From NCBI GenBank assembly GCA_965153355.1, contig OZ231128.1:49972001-50036000 (forward strand): DNA of 64,000 nt. The letters run 5' to 3'. Positions 56,557-64,000 of the stretch are shown here, one piece after another (within the stretch, counting starts at the first letter, position 1; every line of letters starts with the position of its first letter). Source of the DNA: Flaccisagitta enflata (Eukaryota; Chaetognatha; Sagittoidea; Aphragmophora). Position numbers and translations under genes: made by a program. The notes below the pieces were generated by a model. The model worked only from the letters and a program-made list of their open reading frames with translations. It ran no database searches and was not told the DNA's origin.

Positions 56557-59500
56557 ATGATGGGGTGATTGGGGGTGATAGGTATTTTTATTTTCGTGTG
56601 GTGGGTTTGGGGGCAGTGTGTAGGTGAATTGGTGTGATGAGGGGTGATTGGGGTGACAGGTATTTATTTTTGTGGGATTTGGGGCAGTGTGTAGGTGAAA
56701 GGTGGTGATGAGGAGGTGATTGGGGGTGACAGGTATTTATTGTGGTGGTGGGATTTGGGGCAGTGTGTAGGTGAATTGGTGGTGATGAGGGGGGGGGTGA
56801 CAGGTATTTATATTTATTTTGGGATTTGGGGCACGTGTGTAGGTGAATTGGTGGTGATGAGGGGGTGATTGGGGGTGACAGGTATTTATTTTTCGTGGTG
56901 GTGGGATCAGTGTGTAGGTGAATTGGTGGTGATGAGGGGTGATTGGGGGTGACAGGTATTATTTTTCGTGGTGGTGGGATTTGGGGCAGTGTGTAGGTGA
57001 ATTGGTGGTGAGAGGGTGATTGGGGGTGACAGGTATTTATTTTTCGTGGTGGTGGGATTTGGGGCAGTGTGTAGGTGAATTGGTGGTGATGAGGGGGTGA
57101 TTATAACAGGTATTTATTTTTCGTGTGGATTTGGGGGGTGTGTAGGTGAATTGGTGGTGATGAGGGGAGATTGGGGGTGACAGGTATTTATTTTTCGTGG
57201 TGGTGGGATTTGGGGCAGTAGGTGATTGGTGGTGATGAGGGGGTGATTAAAGGGTGACAGGTATTTATTTTTCGTGGTGGTGGGATTTGGCAGTGTGTAG
57301 GTGAATTGGCGGTGATGAGGGGTGATTAAAGGACAGGTATTTATTTTTCGTGGTAGTGGGATTGTGTAGGTGAATTGTGATGAGGGGTGATTGGGGGCAT
57401 AGTATATCATTTTTCGTGGTAGTGGATTTGGGGCAGTGTGTAGGTGAATTGGTGGTGATGAGGGGTGATTGGGGGTGACAGGTATTTATTTTTCGTGGTG
57501 GTGGGATTTGGGGCAGTGTGTAGGTGAATTGGTGGTGATGAGGGGGTGATTGGGGGTGACAGGTATTTATTTTTTGTGGTAGGATGGGGCAGTGTGTAGG
57601 GGTGAATTGGCGGTGATGAGGGGTGATTGGGGGTGATAGGTATTTATTTTTCGTGGTGGTGGGATTTGGGAAAGTGTGTAGTGGAATTGGTGGTGATGAG
57701 GGGTGATTGGGGGTGACAGGTATTTATTTTTCGTGGTGGTGGGATTTGGGGCAGTGTGTAGGTGAATTATGTGATGAGGGGTGATTGGGGTGACAGGTAT
57801 TTATTTTCGTGGTGGTGGGATTTGGGGCAGTGTGAGGTGGGACCTGATGTGATGAGGGGGTGATTGGGGACAGGGATTTATTTTCGTGGTGGTGGGATTT
57901 GGGGCAGTGTGTAGGTGAATTGGGTGATGAGGGGTGATTGGGGGTGACAGGTATTTATTTTTCGTGGTGGGATTTGGGGCAGTGTGTAGGTGAATTGGCA
58001 GATGAGGGGGTGATTGTGGGGTGACAGGTATTTATTTTTCGTGGTGGTGGGATTTGGGGGCAGTGTGTAGGTGAATTGGTGGTGATGAGGTGATTGGGGG
58101 TGACAGGCATTTATTTTCGTGTGGTGGTGGGATTTGGGGCAGTGTGTAGGTGAATTGGCGGTGATGAGGGGTGATTGGGGACAGGTATTTATTTTCGGGT
58201 GGTGGGATTTGGGGCAGTGCAGGTGAATTATGGTGATGAGGGGTGATTGGGGGTGACAGGTATTTATTTTTGTGGTGGGATTTGGGGCAGTGTGTAGGTG
58301 AATTGGTGGTGATGAGGGGGTGATTGGGGGTGACAGGTATTTATTTTTAGTGGTGGTGGGATTTGGGGCAGTGTGTAGGTGAATTGGTGGTGATGAGGGG
58401 TGATTGGGGGTGACAGGTATTTATTTTTCGTGGTGGTGGGATTTAAAGTGTGTGTAGGTGAATTGGTGGTGATGAGGGGGTGATTGGGGGTGACAGGTAT
58501 TTATTTTTCGTGGTGGTGGGATTTGGGGCATGCAGGTGAATTGGCGGATGAGGGTGATTAAGATAGGCATTTATTTTTCGTGGTGGTGGGATCGGCAGTG
58601 TGTAGGTGAATCATGGTGATGAGGGGTGATTGGGGGTGAGACAGGTATTTATTTTTCGTGGTGGTGGGATTTGGGGCAGTGTGTAGGTGAATTGGTGGTG
58701 ATGAGGGGGTGATTGGGGGGTGACAGGTATTTATTTTTCGTGGTGGTGGGATTTGGGGCAGTGTGTAGGTGAATTGGTGGTGATGAGGGGGTGATTGGGG
58801 GGTGACAGGTATTTATTTTTCGTGGTGGTGGGATTTGGGGCAGTGTGTAGGTGAATTGGTGGTGATGAGGGGGTGATTGGGGGGTGACAGGTATTTATTT
58901 TTTGTGGTGGTGGGATTTGGGGCAGTGTGTAGGTGAATTGGTGGTGATGAGGGGGTGATTGGGGGTGACAGGTATTTATTTTTCGTGGTGGTGATCGGGG
59001 GCAGTGTGTGTAGGTGAATTGCAGGTGAGGGGGTGATTGGGGGTGACAGGTATTTATTTTTCTGTGGTGGTGGATTTGGGGCAGTGTGTAGGTGAATTGG
59101 TGATGAGGGGGTGATTGGGGGTGACAGGTATTTATTTTTCGTGGGGATTTGGGGCAGTGTGTAGGTGAATTGGTGGTGATGAGGGGGTGATTGGGGGTGA
59201 CAGGTATTTATTTTTCGTGGTGGTGGGATTTGGGGCAGTGTGTAGGTGAATTGGTGGTGATGAGGGGGTGATTGGGGGGTGACAGGTATTTATTTTTCGT
59301 GGTGGTGGGATTTGGGGCAGTGTGTAGGTGAATTGGTGGTGATGAGGGGGTGATTGGGGGGTGACAGGTATTTATTTTTCGTGGTGGTGGGATTTGGGGC
59401 AGTGTGTAGGTGAATTGGTGGTGATGAGGGGGTGATTGGGGGGTGACAGGTATTTATTTTTCGTGGTGGTGGGATTTGGGGCAGTGTGTAGGTGAATTGG

Positions 59501-59733
59501 TGGTGATGAGGGGGTGATTGGGGGGTGACAGGTATTTATTTTTCGTGGTGGTGGGATTTGGGGCAGTGTGTAGGTGAATTGGTGGTGATGAGGGGGTGAT
59601 TGGGGGGTGACAGGTATTTATTTTTCGTGGTGGTGGGATTTGGGGCAGTGTGTAGGTGAATTGGCGGTGATGAGGCGGTGATTGGGGGGTGACAGGTATT
59701 TATTTTTCGTGGTGGTGGGATTTGGGGCAGTGT
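56544..59733. repeat. 82-bp minisatellite, about 39 units
   Basis: Unit: TGACAGGTATTTATTTTTCG, TGGTGGTGGGATTTGGGGCA, GTGTGTAGGTGAATTGGTGG, TGATGAGGGGGTGATTGGGG, GG. The spacing is exactly 82 bp at 59281, 59363 and 59445. Units beyond about 58640 are nearly identical, while earlier units carry many small deletions. G-rich plus strand. Confidence 0.96.
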
Positions 59734-59735
59734 GG

Positions 59736-60243
59736 AAACGCGGCTTCAGAAGCGGAAAACCACAGAACGTGACTTTCCGATGGCCAGAGCGATCGGCCGA
59801 CCGTCCGAAAAGTGGCTAAAACATAACATATATTGGTTGTATCCCATTAAAGTCATACAGTTGAACCCTGCAACGACGGAAGCTAAGGGATCACACAATT
59901 GTATACTTATAGGAGAGTTTATGTTAAATTAATGCCAATTAAGGAAATGAAGATAAATGAAATGAATCTATTGTAGGTGTATTTTTGTTATTTTTGGTAT
60001 ATTTGGTTTTAGCAGGTTGTTACTGTTTGTGTATGTATGAATTGTCTATAACGCTACAGACCAATTTCTCAGTCTATGTTTGTTAAGGACCCGTGTACCG
60101 ATCGGCGGTGACAAGGAGTGTTTTTGAGAGTAACAATCTCTAAACTCCATAAAATCGTCGTAACAGATACTTGAACCCGAACTTTGGGAAATACAAGATT
60201 TCGTAAGAGTTCTGATGAAATTACCTTTCTTCCTCCTCCTTTT
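59736..60243. other. Unique sequence with a Tigger-like end
   Basis: TACAGTTGAACCCTGCAACG at about 59849 matches the terminal repeat of the 46628 MITE. No partner end was found. No gene seen. Confidence 0.45.
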
Positions 60244-60890
60244 TGGGCAGCGGCCCCGAAGGGGACGAAGTCCTGTAGAACACAGGGGGACTTTCGTTTG
60301 TTCGTCCGTCCGTCCGTTCGTGTGTTTGTCCCCCCCCCATCAGGCCCCTCAGGCCTCAAATATGGCCACTCAGGCCTCAAATATGGCCTCTCAGGCCTCA
60401 AATCCAGCCTCTCCGGCCTCAAATCCAGCCTCTCAGGCCTCAAATCCAGCCTATCAGGCCTCAAATCCAGCCTATCAGACCTCAAATCTGGCCTCTCAGG
60501 CCTCAAATCTGGCCTCTCAGGCCTCGGCTCCAACCTCTCAAGCCTCAAACCTGGCCTCTTAGACCTCAAATTAGGCCTCTCAGGCCTCAAATCCAAATTC
60601 TCATGCCTCAAACCTGGCCTCTCAGGCGGTCAGGCCTCAAATCAGCCACCTAAGCCTCAATTTTTTGCTCTCCTGCCTCAAGTCAGCACTCTCAAGCTTC
60701 CAATTGGCATTCTCAGGCCTAACATCAGCCTTCTTAGACCTTCAGCCTTCAATCAGCCCTCTATAGCATCTCATCCACTTCAGGCAGGACAAACGAAAGT
60801 CCCCCTATGTTCTACAGGACTTCATCCCCTTCGGGGCCGCTGCCCTGCTACCCCTCACTCCAATTCACAATCACTCAAAGCAGGGCAACG
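60244..60890. mobile_element. Element B, full copy with 21-bp repeats
   Basis: Arms GGGCAGCGGCCCCGAAGGGG, ACGAAGTCCTGTAGAACACA, GGGGGACTTTCGTTTG at 60244 and the complement at 60790-60845. The interior is (TCCG)n, then about 20 units of CAGGCCTCAAATCCAGCCTCT. Long open frames here, such as repeated QASNPAS heptads, come from the 21-bp unit and are not taken as genes. The tail CCCCTCACTCCAATTCACAA and AGCAGGGCAACG matches 37843. Confidence 0.82.
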
Positions 60891-60922
60891 AGTTCTCTCA
60901 TATATTGCCTCTTTGGCCTGTT

Positions 60923-60928
<6 letters not shown>

Positions 60929-60958
<30 letters not shown>
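60929..60958. repeat. (CT)n microsatellite
   Basis: About 14 units. Confidence 0.9.
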
Positions 60959-60959
<1 letters not shown>

Positions 60960-61028
60960 CTCTCTTATATGTTCTCATTTCTCAGTATTGACTCCCATTA
61001 TCTTTTTTCTGATTCTGAGATAGGCCAA

Positions 61029-61213
61029 ACTAGCGACTCTATAAGAGGCTCTGACTGTCGGTCCGTCCGTTTAACCGACGCTAATGCTTAGAACGATGCG
61101 AGAACACTGTGGTTTTGATTGAGTGATTGATTGAGTGATGTGTGGTATGGAGAAGAGGGGGAGGAGTAAGCCCCTGCTCACTTTTCCGAAACGATATTGT
61201 GACCCCGCGCTAC
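61029..61213 (-). mobile_element. Cassette (ACGCGGGGTCAC type)
   Basis: Minus sense: GCGCGGGGTCACAATATCG, TTTCGGAAAAGTGAGCAGGGGC, GGACGGACCGACAG, AGAGCCTCTTATAGAGTCGCTAGT. The terminal palindrome is lost. Confidence 0.6.
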
Positions 61214-61315
61214 TAAGAAAATTTGAAGAAGATTTGATGGACCAACTAAAAGAAACTTTCTCGTTGATACAGATGCAAAGACGCATCTAACTCAAATCAA
61301 AGAAAATACCGAGGA

Positions 61316-61393
61316 AAGCCGGACGGACGGACGGAGAGACGGACGGACGGACGGACATAGTAAGGTGTAGAGTCACGTGTTCGCGACTTAAAA
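61316..61393 (+). mobile_element. Cassette 3' fragment
   Basis: GCCGGACGGACGGACGG tract, ACATAGTAAGGTGTAGAG, end AGTCACGTGTTCGCGACTTAAAA. Confidence 0.62.
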
Positions 61394-61605
61394 GACATTG
61401 AAGTACTATCGCTATGTTTTGAGAAGTAAAAAAGTGTAAATAGAAAAGTTTTTAGAAGGTTTAACCTCATTATCCAGCTTCACTCTTCAAGTTCAGACCA
61501 ACGATCTTAATAGCTGAAATCGTAATCGACTAAAAATGTCGTTTCTACACTCCTCTTTTTGGTTCATATCGAGTGAGATTTGTTTTTAGTCTCTTTGAGG
61601 TAATG

Positions 61606-61782
61606 ATAAGTCGCTTGCACGCGACTCTATAACCCGCTTTGTCGGTCAGTTTGTCGGTCAGTCTCTCTGTTACGACATGTTGGTAAGTCGATCGGTAACA
61701 CTTGTCTTATTCGGCGCTTATGGGCGGTTTTTACATTACTGTTTTATCTAATTTTTTTTTCGATGCCCCTGCCCACTAGGAT
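61606..61782 (-). mobile_element. Cassette, divergent
   Basis: Minus sense: TAGTGGGCAGGGGCATCG, GACTGACCGACAAAGCGGGT, TATAGAGTCGCGTGCAAGCGACTTA. The 5' start is degraded. Confidence 0.6.
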
Positions 61783-61845
61783 AAGCACAATGTGGGCGTT
61801 CAAAAGAAAATCTAATCCCAAGCACTTTTCAGGTTCCATTTTACA

Positions 61846-61996
61846 ATTAAAGCCCAATCTACTTAGTCATCGATGCTGTTATTGTATAGAATGACTACGG
61901 AGGATATTTCTCTCATTACTACAGCAGTCAATTCTATACAACTACAGCATTGATGACTTGGTCCAAATCGATTTTCAAATTAGACTGGGCTCTAAT
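61846..61996. mobile_element. Inverted-repeat element, about 150 bp
   Basis: ATTAAAGCCCAATCTA...GTCATCGATGCTGTTATTGT, ATAGAAT pairs with ATTCTATACAACTACAGCAT, TGATGAC...TAGACTGGGCTCTAAT. Confidence 0.75.
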
Positions 61997-62043
61997 CATG
62001 TCAATTGAGCCAATTCTACTGCCCTCCCACCCACGACATTGAT

Positions 62044-62160
62044 CATAAGATGCTTTGTCTGTCCGTCCATGAATCCGTCTGTCCCGTTCAAAAAAGCCTG
62101 TGTGACTGGGGGTATGGAAGCGGTTCCACTGCCTAACCGTCCGCGATGATATTGTAATTT
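62044..62160 (-). mobile_element. Cassette, short (TCACAATATCG type)
   Basis: Minus sense: AAATTACAATATCATCGCGG, ACGGTTAGGCAGTGG, CAGTCACACAGG, ACGGACAGACAAAGCATCTTATGA. The terminal palindrome is lost. Confidence 0.5.
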
Positions 62161-62269
62161 CGTATGTATGAAAGTGTGTCAGTGTGTCAGTGTGTATCTA
62201 CCGTTGAGCGCCGCCCTGCCCTCGAAAACTTGGAGGACATCTCCCGAACCCATCTCCTGCGCTGGACGG

Positions 62270-62642
62270 TTTTTAGTTGCGTGCACGCGACTCTACACCC
62301 CGCTTTTTTGGTCCGTCCGTCGGTCTGTCCGTCCGTCCATCCGTCGGTCCGTCCGTCACACTTTACTTTTTTTGTAATATAATGTCAACTCATAGGTCGT
62401 TTTAAGTCTTTTTTAGTCATTAATAGTTATTCTAAGTCATTTTGAGTCATTCTAAGTCATTTTAAGTCATTCTAAGTCATTTTAAGTTATTTTAAGTCAT
62501 TTTTGGTCATTAGGTTTTTTAGTCATTTTAAGTCTTTTTTGGACATTTTCAGTCATTCTCAGTCATTTTTAGTCATTCTAAGTCATTCAAAGTCATTCTT
62601 ACCCTGTAAATCTCGCACGCGACTTATAGGTGTTGGCCTTGT
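62270..62642 (-). mobile_element. Cassette, long type with TGACTTAAAA repeats
   Basis: Minus sense: ACAAGGCCAACACCTATAAG, AGTCGCGTGC, GAGATTTACAGGG, about 20 units of TGACTTAGAA/TGACTTAAAA, AAAGTAAAGTGTGACGG, GGAC tract, end GGTGTAGAGTCGCGTGCACGCAACTAAAAA. Confidence 0.82.
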
Positions 62643-62658
62643 TTTTTATTCTTCTTTT

Positions 62659-62690
62659 CTTTCTTTCTTTCTTTCTTTCTTTTTTTCCCT
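62659..62690. repeat. (TTTC)n microsatellite
   Basis: Six to seven units, directly after the cassette. Confidence 0.85.
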
Positions 62691-63150
62691 TTGCTCTTCA
62701 ATCTGTCTGGTTATTTTCTTTTGTGTGCCGAGAATTGACACTTTGTTATTTGAAACGCAAGAAAAAGCCCAATTTTGGCTCCAATCTGCGTTGGTCAGTT
62801 TTGCGGCCTCGATTGTAGATTGGGATGAAGGACCACCAACAAAGGTTATTTCTCCGGCCTTTCTTTCTTTTTTTGGACTTATACATTTTATGGCCGGCAT
62901 TCTTTTATTCCTTCTGCCAATTGCTGCAAATGATAAAATGTACATTGGGTTCTGGAATATCTGTTTTTGGATTCCTTCGACTTTCAAACAATTGGTCAAT
63001 TTGGTCTAGCAAGTGGCTAACCATGGATCTATCCATCTTTGCATGACATGGTATCTTTTTTTGTTCAACACTTATCAAACACTTTGTTTTACAGTTACAG
63101 TTGCGGTAGCGCTCTTGTAATGTTCCACTGTGTTCAAATAGATTGCACAT
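62690..63150 (-). pseudogene. Coding relic with a possible CXC-like motif
   Basis: The minus strand has two overlapping non-repetitive frames. One (63150-62905) has Cys-rich words RYRNCNCKTKCL and IPCHAK that look like a damaged CXC-type zinc motif. The other (62999-62700) has FAAIGRRNKRMPAIKC and EITFVGGPSSQSTIEAAK. The second could continue the first after a frame change near 62950. I do not recognise a specific family. It sits between a cassette and the long repeat L1r. The match to a CXC domain is my inference and weak. Confidence 0.3.
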
Positions 63151-63195
63151 GTTTCACAATGAGGTGGAAAATGAATGAAGAATTTCGCTAGGGGT

Positions 63196-64000
63196 TGTTT
63201 TTATAATCTCCTTTTTGAGAGATGGCCAAATAGGTCAATTTCAAAATAAAGAAAATTTGACAAAAACATTCATAATCAGATAGCTTATGTCAATATGAAC
63301 ATGGTTCAAAAACTGAATTTTGTTACTGATCCTTGATTTTCATGTCAATTAGGCTAAAATGCAACAAATAATGATCGAAAATAAGCAAAAATTGAGTTGT
63401 TAAAGTCAGCAAAACCAAAAAAATGGGAATATTTTACTAAATCACAGTTCAAGAATTCAATCAGACCTGATTCTGCTGAAAAAAATTGAGATTTCAATTT
63501 TTTTTTGAAAATTCTTTATAAGCAGCTTTTTTGGCTGGTTGGGCCAGTTGACAAAAATGTACCGAATCTTTCGGCAACGGTTAATTTAAGTAGGCATTCT
63601 CTGAAAGAACCGCTGTGCAAAATTTCAGCCAAATCGGACAAATATTTTAGAAGTTATGCCATTTTTTTAAACGGTTGGGTTGGTTAGATGTGTCCCAGAT
63701 GCACCAAATGCTCTGTTTGTAATAGTTCCAGTACAGTATTGATCCATGCAAAAAATCTTTCATCTCTCTCAAAGGGTTTCCAAGATATGGGCATTTTATG
63801 ATTTTTTTGGTTTACCATTTTGCTTTAAGTGCATACATGCGCCGATAACAAAGAATTAACTACGAAGATTCATCTTGAAGCGTGATTATTCTGCAACAAT
63901 TTACTGACCAATCACATTGAAAATTTCATTATGGCTGAATGCCTGGGAGTTAAGACCTGAAATTTTCAGTGTAAATACAAAATTTCATGCTCTTTCTCAT
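63196..64000 (+). repeat. Long dispersed repeat L1r, copy 2 (runs off window)
   Basis: Inverted partner of 22288-23120, similar over its whole length up to the window edge. It starts AGGGGTTGTTTTTATAATCT, an end related to AGGGGTTGTCGC of MITE M1. Confidence 0.85.

Noticed and set aside
60184-61023. A 279-codon plus-strand frame
   Set aside because: It crosses element B arms and its 21-bp repeats, and the complement is also open. Best explained by the repeat unit.
62503-62900. Hydrophobic plus-strand frame resembling a membrane protein
   Set aside because: Its N-terminal half is the complement of TGACTTAAAA cassette repeats and its middle is TTTC repeat. The complementary strand looks more coding-like.

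Overview
The window is repeat-rich eukaryotic nuclear DNA, most likely from an animal (probably an invertebrate; the species cannot be named from sequence alone). The basis is one spliced exon of a housekeeping enzyme, transposon relics of animal type, and dozens of long, near-perfect microsatellites. It is gene-poor. No rRNA, tRNA, CRISPR array, prokaryotic operon or intact long gene was recognised, and most long open frames are translated simple repeats.

Three stretches have real protein-coding character. (1) Minus strand 1-2014: an unrecognised coiled-coil/basic protein that runs off the left edge and is broken by an in-frame stop and about three frame changes. (2) Plus strand 23272-23459: the last exon of asparagine synthetase, with a splice acceptor and a normal stop. 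(3) Minus strand 54383-55785: a truncated, decayed gene with a PIN/FEN-like nuclease-type region and a C-terminal tesmin/TSO1 CXC domain. It lies between two inverted arms of 440-500 bp, so 53472-56311 looks like a dead long-TIR transposon. A fainter coding relic with a possible second CXC-like motif lies at 62690-63150 (minus).

The dominant theme is a family of short non-coding 'cassettes', present as roughly 30 full or partial copies on both strands. The usual plan is: a start ACAAGGCC; a 10-nt motif such as AGTCGCGTGC; GGGTGGGCAGGGGC; a (GGAC/CGAC)n tract; and an end (AGAGTCGCGTGC + ACGCGACT + A-run) containing a palindrome. The 5' motif and the terminal right arm are often reverse complements and seem to change together between copies. 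Cassettes join head to tail (20585-21365, 27305-27540, 50022-50304) and nest inside one another (5099-5502). One subfamily carries expanded 9-11 bp internal repeats. A second inverted-repeat family, 'element B', has a tetraloop-like CCCCTTCGGGG core and about 20-bp internal repeats (7420, 33892, 37843, 42525, 60244).

There is also a guild of non-autonomous DNA transposons. Ten have terminal inverted repeats and TA duplications (Tc1/mariner type). One has a TTAA duplication, one has an 8-10 bp duplication (hAT-like), and several other inverted-repeat elements are present. One TA element holds a 600-bp near-perfect palindrome (10001-10600). Layout: 1-2.3 kb coding relic; 3-13 kb MITEs and cassettes; 13-20 kb microsatellites; 20.5-21.4 kb cassette array; 22-23.5 kb long dispersed repeat and asparagine synthetase exon; 24-32 kb cassettes, MITE pairs and telomere-like DNA; 33-38 kb element B; 39-42.4 kb almost solid microsatellite; 42-53 kb mixed; 53.4-56.3 kb long-TIR element; 56.5-59.7 kb 82-bp minisatellite; 60-64 kb element B, cassettes, and an inverted partner of the 22-kb repeat.
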